In this document: positions 46,658 to 58,398 of the stretch, one piece after another
Layout of the letters: every line of letters starts with the position of its first letter
Numbering within the stretch: the stretch's first letter is position 1
Notes under the pieces: generated by a model
What the model saw: the letters and a program-made list of their open reading frames with translations, nothing else
The model's database searches: none
What the model was told of the DNA's origin: nothing
From: Cyrtodaria siliqua
Lineage: Eukaryota > Mollusca > Bivalvia > Adapedonta > Hiatellidae
Direction of reading: 5' to 3'
Assembly (NCBI GenBank): GCA_037043455.1
Contig: JAWPHD010004384.1
Coordinates: 124,001-188,000, forward strand
DNA: 64,000 bases
Position numbers and translations under genes: made by a program

Positions 46658-47422
46658 CCATCTCTGAAATCATACAAATCAGGGCTGCCAAAAGGCATCA
46701 TCAACAAAACAAATTGACGGGAATTATCCAAATGACTATATTTTATCATTCTCAAAATGTTTTAATATACATATGGCATAATCCAACTACTATAAATAAA
46801 CAAAACTGTCTATATCATGGAAATATATGATACAATTAAATATTATTATTTTGGCAGCCAAAAGGGCTCAACAGCTGTACAAACAATGATAACTACAAAA
46901 GAGGTAATTATGACTTTACATATTGGTATCTATTTATAATAAGATAGGTTATGATTCTAACTAATACACAAACAATTATTAGTAATAATAGTATAAAGTA
47001 AACTTACCCTTTTGAACTATAATACAGCTAGAAAAAACCGATGCACCATTATAATTTGTCAAACTGCACAACCGAAGTTACCAACACTATAGTTTAAGAT
47101 AAATCTACAGGTGTTATTCAAACAGCATCCTGTATTGAATAGATTGTGTATTTTCCAGAACAATAAATAATGGCTTATCAGGCAATTAGTGTGGTTATAG
47201 AGAAATAAAAATTACAAGGGCTTATCAGCACATTCCTCTGATGTTAAGACCTTTTGGCAGTAACAGTGTTGCTGTTAACGCCTTTTGGTTGTCAATGATA
47301 GACCCTAAACATACAATGTAATTAACATCACTTTTAATTAGAATATGATTAAAAAAAAATGTTTACAGGTAAAACACATATAGACAACCTGAAGTAAGCA
47401 AAACGTCATTTTTGGTCAAAAG

Positions 47423-47458
47423 TGCTGATAGCACCTTTTGGCTGTCAAGGGACGATAT
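47423..47458 (-). repeat. right TIR of the DNA transposon
   Basis: TGCTGATAGCACCTTTTGGC then TGTCAAGGGACGATAT; inverted partner of 43447-43481. Confidence 0.8.
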
Positions 47459-47526
47459 AAGGATTATAACCTTAGACATAACCTCAGGCATATATACGGC
47501 CATAGCATTAATTCGGGAACTTATAA

Positions 47527-47637
47527 TTTTAGATCGGGCGCATATAAGAGTCATACTATTAAAGTCAGTTAAAGTGTGGAATTTTGATTTTAGATCGGGC
47601 ATATATAAGGATCATAACATAAGTGTCAGTTAAAGTT
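47527..47637. repeat. two-copy direct repeat, about 61-bp period
   Basis: 'ttttagatcgggc' plus 'catataag' and 'gtcagttaaagt' occur at 47527-47577 and 47588-47636. Confidence 0.6.
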
Positions 47638-47639
47638 CG

Positions 47640-48375
47640 TTAAAACCACTTCTTTTTTTTATATATAAACCTTGCATGTTATCCTACAAACAAGCGAATC
47701 TAAAAAAAAAATGAAGCATATTATGCTCAATTGACCGTCAAGCTCAGCTTGAACAGTCACATAGAAATTCACATTTAACAATGTAGACGATGTCCGCCAT
47801 ATTTGAAATAGACCTAGGGAAACAGATTCATAAAAGCGCTACGCTTACTTCTGAATCCCATTCACAATGTAATTGTATTCTTTATAACGATTGTCTCAAT
47901 ATATTTGTAAATATGTATATATATATTTGTGTGTGAATAAAATATGTTTAAACTAAGCGAATCTATATATTGAAAGCATTTTCTTCTTTGACTCAATATT
48001 ATTATTTACTTGGTCAAGCAGTCGAGATTAGCTAGCACATCCTCTCATGTTACAGCGATTTTTGAAGTAAAAATAGTTTATGATTAAGTGTATCAAAGAA
48101 GAATTTCGAGCATCAGTAAATCTTGGTTTTTTTGGTCTGTGGTTAACCCTATATTTAAATGATAACATAAAGTCATCTACTTTTTTACCACCTTAAAGTT
48201 AACTGTCAGCATATGCATTTAGGTCTTACAGCTGGTCGAAATTGGCACACTATGAATATAATGGGTACATGTAACACTGACTTGAATAAGTCTCTATGTT
48301 AAACAAGTTTTCAATCCTAATGTCATGTCAGAGTGGTTGGCTCCTAACCATTTGCATACTGCATGTTCCATTGGT
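47640..48375. other. no gene seen
   Basis: AT-rich. It lies in the presumed long intron just downstream of the beta-lactamase-like exon. Confidence 0.4.
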
Positions 48376-48381
48376 CCATAC

Positions 48382-48585
48382 GTACTTTCTATCGTGTAGT
48401 AATTTTACCATCAAAACCGATGTAAACGCTTTCGCCAGGGCCGCCATTCCAGATATAGTCCTATTTGTCACCTTGCGCCCCGTGCTGAGGTCAGCGACAC
48501 CATACCCTTTGGCAAACATTACTTGACCATCTTTCACAACGGATACCGTCAATCCTGGGTTCGCGTCTTGCCGACATGCCAGGGC
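48382..48585 (-). CDS. beta-lactamase-like gene, upstream exon; catalytic Ser replaced
   Basis: Minus strand, acceptor 'cctgttaaag' before 48585, donor AAGTAC|GTATGG after 48382, 68 codons, phase 0 at both ends. The peptide contains NPGLTVSVVKDGQVMFAKGY and GVADLSTGRKVTNRT, matching the first beta strands of class C/PBP-type beta-lactamase relatives (PF00144). The following block is SGMAALAKAFTSVLMVKLL, where the family has S-x-x-K ('iaSltKaFTs'). Here the nucleophile position is Ala (A-L-A-K); Lys is kept. So the product would be catalytically dead, or this is a decaying copy. Upstream exons and the start codon were not found. Confidence 0.6.
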
Positions 48586-48639
48586 CTTTAACAGGAATCG
48601 ACATTACAAACATAAAGATTCTTCTTAAAATACTAATAT

Positions 48640-49268
48640 GACATGTGGCCTTTTAACGAAAACAAAAAGTTAACAGTATATCCCATTAAAGAAAACATCA
48701 ATATTGTAGCATGTTCCATTTAAAAGAATGAAAAACGTCAACACACGTTTGTCTCTTTATTGAGAAGAAAAAAGAATGTCCTTTGTTTTGAGGAAAACAC
48801 TAAGACTGACTCTTGTCCCTTAATAGAAAACACCAAGAGGTTGTCCCTTTATGAAGTAAAAACAAGTTGACTTGTGTCCTTTCAAGAAAAATAACCAAAA
48901 TTGACATGTATCCCTATAATAGAAAAAACACCAAGATCGACGTATTACACTTTAAGAGTAAACAGCAACATGTATGTGTTTTCTTTAAGAAAAAAAGCTC
49001 ATAATTAAACTATATCCCTTTAAACATATCAATATCAAGATGTATGTGTTTCTCTTAAAGAAGAATCACCTAAATTGCATGTTGTCCTTTTAAAAAATAG
49101 GATTGACGTGCGTCATTTTAAGAAAAATCACCAAGATTGACGTGCGTCCCTTTAAGAAAATACAGCAACATTTACGCGTTTCTTTTCAGATCAAAATCAA
49201 GATGGATATGTTTCCCGTTAAGAAGGAAATCGAGATTGACGTGTTTCTCTTAAAGAAAAATCAACAAC
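48640..49268. repeat. diverged minisatellite, roughly 40-bp unit
   Basis: Repeated 'gtccctttaagaaaa', 'caccaagattgacgtg' and variants (tatccctttaa, gtgtttctcttaaag) run across the whole segment with strong divergence and variable spacing. No coding sequence. Confidence 0.55.
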
Positions 49269-49272
49269 ATGT

Positions 49273-49638
49273 ATTTATGCGCATTGTTTATTCTGGGAAG
49301 TAAGTAACAAACAACTAGTGGGTGTAGTGTCGATATATGCCACAAAGTGACTTTTTATTCACAAAGGTGTGAATATGTTTAAAGTTCAATTAGTATACAT
49401 GTAATATTGCATGAAACATTGTAATATTATGTAACACATATTAATTTCCTTTAATTGCATGATGAAACTGATATAGAATAAAGCACTATAAAATAAATTA
49501 GATGTACTAAATATTATTATGCAATATTACGTAATCTAAGTTGTTACACGATTTGTCGTTAATTGGAAATAACTGTTTTTATATTAAAAACATTAATGGT
49601 GTTTATATAATCTTTAATTAGCTATGGCGATTTTCGCC
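49273..49638. repeat. 366-bp direct repeat, left copy
   Basis: Near-identical (over 95% by eye) to 49979-50343, from 'tttatgcgcattgtttattc' to 'gctatggcgattttcgcc'. The copies are separated by 340 bp of unique sequence. No TG...CA termini, PBS or PPT were seen, so a tandem duplication is more likely than a TRIM-type LTR pair. Confidence 0.85.
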
Positions 49639-49978
49639 TAATCATGGAGCTTAGACGTAGAATAAAGTCAATACGAGCGCCATGATATAGTGTGCATTTA
49701 TATATTTATTATTTTTTGTAGGGTGGTTGGTTGTGGATTGTGGCGGTTTTAGAATTTTCCACTCCGACTGGCTGTTGTAAAACACAGAGCCTGAATGGGA
49801 TATGTTACAGATAACCCTGGTGATGAACGGAGCCCGCCCCCGCTGTTTTAATAAGCCAATGGTCTTCGTGTTGCGTTATAAACACTGAAGCTCGTAATAG
49901 GTTTATAAACCGTGGTCCAGGACGTACGTACAGAGAACAAATGCTTTGCATAAATATTCAATCACTTCGCAATTAGAT

Positions 49979-50343
49979 TATTTATGCGCATTGTTTATTC
50001 TGGGAAGTAAGTAACAAACAACTAGTGGGTGTAGTGCCGATATATGCCACAAAGTGACTTTTTATTCACAAGGGTGTGAATATGTTTAAAGTTCAATTAG
50101 TAGACATGTAATATTGCATGAAACATTGTCATATTATGTAACACATATTAATTTCCTTTAATTGCATAATGAAACTGATATAGAATAAAGCACTATAAAA
50201 TTAGATGTACTAAATATTATTATGCAATATTACGTAATCTAAGTTATTACACGATTTGTCGTTAATTGGAAAATAACTGTTTTTTATATTAAAAACATTA
50301 ATGGTGTTTATATAATCTTTAATTAGCTATGGCGATTTTCGCC
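49979..50343. repeat. 366-bp direct repeat, right copy
   Basis: Partner of 49273-49638. Differences are a few substitutions and a short deletion near 'actataaaataaattag'. Sequence just after it (50344-50380) can form a short 'catcag...ctgatg' hairpin. Confidence 0.85.
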
Positions 50344-50379
50344 ACTCTCATCAGACAATTTGACTGATGAAATCGCCAT

Positions 50380-51660
50380 AAGAAAGGGAAAGAAACAAAA
50401 ACAAAACGAATGACCTTGGCATATATCGAACACGAAACAACAAAAGAAAAACAAACCAATTAATTAAGCGTATTTTATGCTGATGTTTTAGCGAAATGCA
50501 CATTATACCTTAACTCGTCTGAACGATCGTACATGAACACATGGTGCGATTCTGACATAAATGTTCACGTGAATAACGAATAATTCATATACATTAAATC
50601 ACTAAGCAAAAACTAATTCATATACGTTGAACCTGTCGTAAAGTGATATTCCGTCGAATGTACGACTTCAAAATGTCTCTTTCAAGTGGACCCTTGGAAA
50701 CGGCCGGACACGACACATACGAAATATATGTATATCCGTGTAGTTTATAAACACGAACGACCCTACATGAACACATGGTAAGGTCACTCCCCGTGGTTAC
50801 GAATACAACCCTACATGAACCCATGGTGGGGTCAATATTTGATAATGAGTCTTGTTTGAATGCAAACCGCTCACAAGTAATCAGTGAAATGAACGCATGG
50901 ATGTTCCGTGTTATCTTTATCTGTAATGTTGAGCGACTATGTAATGAAGGCCGTGAATCCACTGGCCTCTTTTATTGATGTATGTATTTGACCGCAACTG
51001 CGCGTCGCACACGTTGTAAATAGCTTCACCGCAGACTTCTCCACTGGCGTCTGTAAACGGCGAAAAAACAGCATGTCTGAAAAAACAACAACAACGTAGA
51101 CCTTCCGTTGGGCAATGCTACAAATTGTTTACATATCAAAAGGTACTGTTTGACACCTGTTGTCAGACGGACGCAATCGTATGGCTTTTTCACATTAAGC
51201 ATGGGATTTAAAAGCCTATTTGAATTAATTAAAACAAATAGTCATGTTTTACCACATATAACTCAGACATACATTTATAACGTTTATTCGAGCTTGTTAT
51301 AATTTAAACAATATTTTATTCAAGTACTGAATGGGATTGGCCCACAGGCAAAGCCTATGTAAGACCTCTCCCCTTTTTTTATTTTTTTTTATTTTTATAA
51401 TTTCAACATTATTATTTTTTATTTTTTTTTATAATTTAAACAAATTCGAGCTTGTTCGGGTAATGAACCACTTATATACATCAAGAGATAATTTAATTGG
51501 AATGAACAATGCTTTCTAAGTTATGTGTGACACGTAATGGAGATAATGCGAACATGTATTTTAGAACCTCAAATAACTCAAACAGAATTATTTTGTTTAC
51601 ATTTCTAAAGTGCCTATCATACAATGTAGCTTGTTCAGGGGTAGGACCCACCCTTCCATT
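50380..51660. other. no gene seen; small repeated motif
   Basis: 'tacatgaac(a/c)catggt' occurs near 50530, 50764 and 50812. A T-rich tract lies at 51370-51435. No coding exon was recognised. Confidence 0.4.
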
Positions 51661-51664
51661 CATA

Positions 51665-51978
51665 TTCATTTTGTTATTTTTTGTTCATGCTCATTAAAGG
51701 TCTTCATCATGAACCCTGCATTGTTTCTGGTGCCATTTCGCTCACATCACTGAGAGCAGTGGCAGAAAACAATAAACGTGACTCCAGCGTAATTGGAGTG
51801 TCTACAATAGACTTTGCAGCAACTCTTCAGTTTAGGGTGAGAAGGTCCTAGGCCCATTCTCCATATTTTATCTCGATGTACATGGAGGATGAGCCTGGCA
51901 TGTTCATGCCTGTTAGGCGCCATACAACCTTTCATGTGTTGGTGCGCCTTAAAACCCAATATCAATTCAATTCAGGTA
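51665..51978 (+). mobile_element. SINE-like dispersed repeat, copy 2 of 3
   Basis: Reverse orientation to copies 1 and 3. It runs from 'ttgttcatgctcattaaagg' through 'ctccagcgtaattggagtgt' to 'gttggtgcgccttaaaaccc' and a short (AATTC)-type tail at 51957-51977, supporting plus-strand orientation. Confidence 0.7.
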
Positions 51979-51979
51979 A

Positions 51980-52470
51980 TGAACAATTATAAACGGCAAG
52001 AAATAATTAATTTTAATGAACATTGCGTCCTAGGTTATGTATGACCCAGAATGGATATAATGCGAACCTACCGGAAGTTGATGTTTTGTAAAAAAAAGAA
52101 TTGCAGTTAGTTAGAGAAAGGACACAACTGTGATGTTGTAGACGTTTTAATCACAGTACACGTTGTAACAAGAAATTCATAAATGCTGAAGTTCCTCTTT
52201 AAAAAATTGAGCCAGTTCAGTACTGTATTTAATGTTAAGTGATTCCAACATTTAAAGCCTAAGTTTGCTCACCTGCTTGAGCCAAATGCGCATTATGACG
52301 ATAATGAAACTTTAAAGGGGTAACCTTTGGTGTGTTTAGTGCTGTTTAAACATTCCTTCTAAAAGGACAGGCCTCATGTCGCCCTGTACCATTCGATTAG
52401 CAGTAGCATATTAAACATACAATATATAGCGGAAATACGCATCCTGCGTTTCTTTTTCCTTTCAGTATAT
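51980..52470. other. no gene seen
   Basis: Sequence between the SINE-like copy and the retrotransposon LTR; nothing supported. Confidence 0.4.
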
Positions 52471-52478
52471 GTTTCATC

Positions 52479-52815
52479 TGTCCAAGATGTGCAGTAAATC
52501 ATGAATATGAACGTGGTATGTATGGTAACGATAACTGCTAACCATGTCGGAATGATGACAGTCAACACTCTGAAATATAGTTATTAACATGATTAAGATG
52601 TACTTAGTACCTCAATTACATATAATCCTACACACATATAATGTACACATACATTATTCATATGTAACACATAATACATATAACTTACACATACCTTATT
52701 CATATATAATCTATATCATATATTACTTACACATACATTATTCATATATAATCCAAATCATATAGTTATGCAATCTCATTTCATAATTATGATTTAATGC
52801 ATACTCTTTAAGTCA
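52479..52815 (-). repeat. 3' LTR (outer end incomplete)
   Basis: Homologous to 61630-62032. On the minus strand it begins TGACTTAAAGAG, and similarity is clear up to 'ccaagatg' (plus 52479) and fades by about 52460. The last 50-70 bp of the LTR, present in the 5' copy, are not recognisable here. The sequence just upstream of it is not a strong polypurine tract. Confidence 0.75.
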
Positions 52816-53733
52816 CCTTAAACATTATGTATTCTCAGCATGTGTCTAGTGGCTCCAAGATAAAACAAGGGTTTAACAATAATGTCTTTACAATACTACA
52901 CTCCACTTACCAATCTATGGGACAAGTGTGTCTGTCTCCCTCCCAGGTAGCTCTCTCTCTGTGCTAGTTATACAACGTGCTGTGTTATGCAACTGCAAGT
53001 TAAAAAGTTAGAACATGCAAGTCAGATAGAAAAGTTCAGTCATGCTAAGAATAACTGCCATCTTGAAACATCAGTACACCAACGAACACTTCGCGAAAAT
53101 ACATGGTTTTCCGAAATATACAATTCCAACGTCATGTAATAACATTACCTAAAGCACAACGTATTGTGTCAACCCTGCTCAATATAAAATCGAATAAAAT
53201 AATACTGACCCAGCAAATATCCCTCTACAACATTCCAAAAACATAAACTTCAGAAGTTCACCATCTCAACAACTTTACTTTTCAAACAGCTGTTCTCTAT
53301 TGTCCAAAACTACTCACTCAAAGTCACATGATCAAAACGGCGGTAAAATAGAGCACTCAACTCCAGTACAAATATGGTCAAAGGGAAACAACTCTTCTAA
53401 CATGAGATAAAATGACCCTGTTACATCACGCCCTGTCCGGAAAATGACGTCCCGTCATATGTCGGTCATATAAATACCTTCGATGTTTCTATATGTATAC
53501 TTTTAACCTATGTATACCGATACAAATTACTATCTCAATATATATATATAACTAAGTCAAATATTATGTACCTGACTCTTACTCTTTCTACACCTATTAC
53601 TTTTTATATGCTTACCTTTCAACTTGTTCCCTTAGAGCTCTGTAATTGTCACTTATAATAACAAATCAACAAACCTTTACTCTTTGTTCTCCCAATTCTG
53701 AAATTCGACCTCGAAGTTAAATGAAATTCAGTA

Positions 53734-54810
53734 CTATACTGCCTCTAACAGTTTATGCGCAACTCTTACATCCATCTCGTTCAATACCCCTGACTTTATT
53801 AATGCCTCTAATGCCTGTATCTTTGAATCATATGGCCTTGTCACTATCTGATTCATGTGGTATGAATCGAACCGTGCTGGCATGTGCCGTTCCCGAGCAG
53901 AACGTCTGGGTATTGGTTTTGGTGGTGGTCTAGGTAGAGTTGTCGCATCTTCAGCTGTCTCCATATCAGATTCTTATCCACGTCTTCCGTTATCCGTATT
54001 CTCATGTTCAATTATCCCTTTCTCTTCGGTCTCTAGAGCAATCTCCTTTTTACTTGTTTCCTCACCTTCTTCAATACTTCTCTGAAAACCTTCCAAGTCT
54101 TCGATAATGATTTCTTCCGTCCCCGCACCTCTCGTTGTAGTGTAACGTCGTATTTCTTATCCCGATGATTGTTTCTAGAACTATCATCTCTCTCTTCATG
54201 GCTATTCGCAACTGTGTTCTCTTCTAGTATACGTACATCCACATTCTCATGTTTGTTCACATCTACATTTTCCTCAGTCTGTTCATATCTGCACTTTCTT
54301 CATGTTCACTTACATCTACATTTTCCTCATGTCTGTTCATATCTGCACTTTCTTCGTGTTCACTTACATCTATATTTTCCTCATGTCCGTTCACATTTAC
54401 ATCGGATTCACTTCTTACTATAACTTCTTTATGTTTCACACAGACTCTACTTCTGTTACTTCTTACAGGAATATGGGCGTCCCCATTACTGTGTGTATGT
54501 AATATACAACTGTACCCTCTGTATCCACATCAGAATCTTCATCAGAGTCCTCTTCACTTATGACGTCATCTTTCTCTATCTCCTTTAACCCTGCCTGTAC
54601 CTTGGATGCATCCTTACCTTTATTCTCTTCTTTATTACCATCATCTTGCAATATTTGCACAGATGTTCTCCTCTTAGGGACAGGTACCTCTATAATTGGA
54701 TTATCTGTGGTATCCGAGCTATCCACCCGGAACAGATGGTTCCGATGTAATGTCTTCACTTTCTTCGATACTTCAGATCGCAACTTAAAAACGGGAATAT
54801 TTTCATTTAG
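53734..54810 (-). pseudogene. C-terminal extension of pol, with in-frame 18-residue repeats
   Basis: Acidic and hydrophilic sequence after the integrase core: HLFRVDSSDTTDNPIIEVPV, EKDDVISEEDSDEDSDVD, an 18-residue repeat with HEENVDVSEHEES (54-bp period, about 54277 and 54331), and a basic end RRSARERHMPARFDSY resembling the end of many gypsy pol proteins. Frameshifts separate these parts; one lies in the repeat, where one base is missing from a copy. Confidence 0.7.
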
Positions 54811-56170
54811 CTGATCACATCATCTAACTCCTCTTCAAATCTATCTGCTATTTTATGTTTTCCATCAAACGCCAAGATTTTAACCAGGACTTTGTCTCCT
54901 ATTTCTACTTTTGCAGCCGTGGCTTTTCTGTCCTGGCAATGATTTTGCTTCTGTTTTGCTCTTTCTGCATGTACTTGTACAATATTTCTGGTCTTCTTCA
55001 TTCTGTCTGTTAAGACTTCTATATACTCTCTAGTTTTTGTTTGTTTTATGTCTTCAGTCACCTGGTCAAACACTGTATCAATTGGTAGCTTGGATCTTCT
55101 ACCAAACATTGATTCAAACGGTGATATATAGGTTGTTTCATGTGGCGTACAATTATAAGCAGATACAAGCGAAGCTATGTATTTCTTCCAGTTGCTCTTC
55201 TGAGATGACTCTCATGTTCGCTACATATCTAGCAAGGTACGGTTAAACCTTTCAGGTATCTCATTGCCCATAGGATGATATGCCGTTGCTTTACTCTGTT
55301 TCATATTTATAATTGCACAAAGTTCCTTAATAATATCCGATTGAAAGTTTGCTCCTTGATCTGAATGTAATCTGTTTGGTATGCCATAATTTATAAATAA
55401 ATTGTTGTAAAGAGCCTCTGCTGTAGTTTTTGCAGATTGGTTGCGTGTTGGTATCGCCAGTGCATATTTTGTAAAGTGATCTGTTATTACTAGTATGTTG
55501 CATTAGATGGCTCTAGCGTCAGATAATCCATACAAACTAACTCTAGTGGGTATGTTGTTGTTACGCTGATCAATGGTGCACGGCTATGCATGTTTGTCTT
55601 CCTTCTTAGGCAACGATTACATTTAGCAACACATTTTTCAACATCATTTGCCATTCCAGTCCAAAAGTATCTTTCTCTGAGCAATCTCCGTGTTCTCTCT
55701 CTACCGGGGTGTCCTACATCGGTGTGAAGACCTTTAAGCACTTCTGCTCTATAGCATCTAGGAAGAATGAGTTGATCTGTGATGTTGTCATCTTCTTCTA
55801 AGTGTGTGTATAATATTCCTCGTCGCATCATTAAACACTTGAAATGTGTCTTCATTGTCAAGTCTTCTCTTGACAAATTCTTGAAAGGGATAACTTGATC
55901 TATCACTGCTCTTCTCCACTTCTCTATCATCATATCTTGTCTCTGATTTCTTCTTATCTCTCTTAGCTCAATCTGGACCATTGTTTCTCCTGGATCCTCT
56001 GTGGCTTGTACTATATTGATGTTTGCACATGGCATCACTTCAATGTATGGTGGAGTTGTTATGCCACTACAAATTGCTTTGACAGTGCTGTCTTCAATCT
56101 TAATGGTTTCTTCATTTTCCTTTGTTACTATCTTATGTGGATATCTTGACAATTGCATCGGCATCCGCAT
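54810..56170 (-). pseudogene. integrase (HHCC zinc finger and DDE core)
   Basis: The N-terminal zinc finger shows HTDVGHPGRERTRRLLRERY with CVAKCNRC. The core follows with LVCMDYLTLEP (first Asp), then in a shifted frame ITDHFTKYALAIP, HSDQGANFQS (second Asp) and YHPMGNEIPERFNRTLL (Glu). After that come SLVSAYNCTPHETTY and MFGRRSKLPIDTVFD. A short deletion near 55490 shifts the frame just after the first Asp block, and a stop follows FNRTLLDM. It would insert cDNA into the genome; this copy cannot. Confidence 0.85.
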
Positions 56171-56654
56171 TCTTTAATCCAGCTGGGTATAAAATGTCAA
56201 AGTCGTATGCTCCGAGTGCTGATGCCCATCGCTGTCCAGTAGCATCTAATTTTGCTGAAGTTAATACGTAAGTTAGCGGATTATTGTCGGTTAAAACTGT
56301 AAAATGTTTCATTGCAAGGTAGTCTGAAAATGTGTCGGATACTGACCATTTCAAAGCCAAGTATTCCAGATTGAAAGCCGAATAATTTCTTTCCGATTTG
56401 TTGAGTGACCGACTGGCGTAAGCTATAACACGCTTCTTTCCATCTTGTAATTGGTACAATATCGCGCCAAGTTCTTTTCCTGATCCATCCGTGTGTAATT
56501 CGAATGGCAGCTTAAAATCAGGATATGCTAGGATGGGTGGTGACGAGATAATCTTCTTCAATTCTTCAAATACATTCTGTTCGGTGTCTGTCCATGTCCA
56601 ATCTCCCATTGTCTTATTTGTCTTCTTTGTCTTCTTAGTTGATGTTGGTGGCAA
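56140..56654 (-). pseudogene. RNase H domain of gypsy pol
   Basis: WTWTDTEQNVFEELKKII is the RT/RNase H connection, then PFELHTDGSGKELGAILYQ, RVIAYASRSLNKSERNYS, EYLALKWSVSDTFSDYL and FTVLTDNNPLTYVLTSAKL, the standard RNase H (RT_RNaseH) series. It ends GLKNADADAIV, followed by a frame change into the integrase linker. Confidence 0.9.
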
Positions 56655-57630
56655 GGTCTGATAATGGTCTTGTTATTTTCGAAAAAGCCTTGATAAAACG
56701 GCGATAAAATCCCGCAAAGGCGATGAAAGATCTCAGTTCATCAGCATTCCTTGGTGTTGGCCAATTCATGATTTTGTCAATCTTTGCCGGGTCTGTCTCT
56801 ATACCATTAGCACTAACCACGTGTCCTAAAAAGCTCACATTTTCTTGTATAAAGAAACACTTGTCACGAGTCAACTTTAAGTTGCATTCCTTTAATCTGG
56901 TAAGAACTAAGTCTAGGCGTTCGAGATGTTGTTCGAAAGTTTCATCGAAAATGATCAAGTCGTCGAGGTAGATCACACATATCGACATGTTAAGATCCCC
57001 TAAGCACTCTTCCATCAAACGCTGGTATGTGGCTGGCGATTTACTCAGTCCGAATGGCATCTTGTTAAACTCGTAAAATCCGAGTGGGCCTACCGTGAAA
57101 GCTGTGCGTTCCTTATGATCTTCTAATATTTCAACTTGATGATTGCCTGACTTCATATCAGTTGTAGAATAGAACGTGCTTCCTTTCAGTATATCAAAGA
57201 CCTCTTCTATTCTTGGCAGAGCATAAGCATCCTTAACGCTTCTTTTATTTAGTTGTCTGTAGTCGACGCACATTCTAAGCTTGTTGTTTTTCTTGCGTAC
57301 GAGTACTATGTTTGATGCAAACGGCGATCTTGATTTTCTGATTACCCCTGCTGCCAAAAGTTGTTCAATATGCTTCCTTACTTCTTCAATCATATTTGGT
57401 GGTATTCTTCTGTGTCGCTGCTTGAAAAGAATGTCATTGAGTAAATATATTCTATGTTTAATCTTCTCGCAATTTCCTATATCTGTGTCACTGGTAGAAA
57501 AAATATCCAGGTGTTTCCGAAATAGCTCCTTTATCTGTTTTGTCTGATCATTAGTCAACTGATTATTATCATCTATATGTATCTCTTCTAGTAACCTCTC
57601 TTTCACCTCGTTTTCTTCGATTCTCTCCAA
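56650..57630 (-). pseudogene. reverse transcriptase domain of gypsy pol
   Basis: 331 open codons, with GVIRKSRSPFASNIVLVRKK, LRMCVDYRQLNKRSVKDAYA, the substrate loop KMPFGLSKSPATYQRLM, the catalytic motif CVIYLDDLIIF (YLDD) and FLGHVVSANGIETDPAKI. The RT itself appears intact, whereas flanking parts are broken. Confidence 0.95.
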
Positions 57631-57843
57631 TACTTCATCTGCTATAGTTACCGGTTGTAATTCGCATACTATTGCTTTGGGTTATATGGTAATGGTCTGT
57701 GTCGTTAAGTTCGATAAATTTACTGTGATTTATTTTGTCCTCCCATATTCATAATGTATAATAGCTGGTGTTATGTCTATAAAGGATGGTAAACTGGATT
57801 CTTCAGTTTCTTGAATCATTGCTGTAGTTGGATGATAATCAAT

Positions 57844-58398
57844 TTATTTGTCCATATAACCTTGAATAGTGATGGTTTCATTTGGTTTAAGGAATATTTT
57901 CCCTTGTGCTGAACTCCTTACTACCGCTATCCTACCCTTATTTCTCTTTAACTCCTTTTCTCTTAGTGCAATGCATCTAAAGCTCAGCAACCATGGGGGG
58001 TGTAGATTTGCTTTTTGTAAATATTGTTCTCCGAAGTTATTTCTGCATTCCGTCAAAATATTTGTTCCAATAATAACTGGCGTCTTCTCGGCGTATCTAG
58101 TATCTGGACTGATGAGAAATAAATAATATCGCGGTTTTGCTTCCTGTATTCCACTAGCATTCAACTCTACTTCAATGTATCCTTCTTATGACAGTGGTTG
58201 TCCGTCTGCGCATTCTACATGTAAAATATTTTGTATTGGGTGCAGTTCCAGTTCCGACAATTTTTTATCATAAAATGATTTCGATATCACGCTAACACAA
58301 CTTCCCGTATCTATTAATGCTGTTGTCGATATATTATTAATATTAATGCATCTCCATTCGTAATCCTTGATATAACACTTGTATGAGTATTTCGTCAT
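57844..58398 (-). pseudogene. aspartic protease region
   Basis: The frame contains STTALIDTGSCVSVISKSFY, with the DTG active site, and downstream the second strand TPVIIGTNILTECR. An in-frame TAA follows ADGQPLS (58186). The frame overlaps gag by 56 bp in the +1 register. Several more stops lie between this domain and RT (after GYMDK and in the next 150 bp). Confidence 0.8.

Larger units (their letters stand above)
43447..47458 (-). mobile_element. 4.0-kb DNA transposon with about 35-bp TIRs and OTU/transposase-like gene
   Basis: The left TIR 43447-43481 (core GACAGCCAAAAGGTGCTATC then AGCA) and right TIR 47423-47458 are inverted copies differing by about one substitution and one indel. ATAT at both outer edges may be a 4-bp target duplication. 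Both ends contain further sub-terminal copies of the motif gcc(a)aaaagg plus aacagc: about 43655, 43711 and 43780 on the left; 46683, 46857, 47255, 47275 and 47435 on the right. These are likely transposase binding sites. The minus-strand gene 46657-43910 fills the interior. It is broken by several stops and frameshifts, so this copy is inactive. Confidence 0.75.

Noticed and set aside
49273..50343. TRIM-type miniature LTR retrotransposon
   Set aside because: No TG...CA ends, primer-binding site, polypurine tract or target duplication seen.
54169..54563. Plus-strand ORFs of 84-104 codons
   Set aside because: Antisense shadows of the gypsy pol C-terminal repeat.
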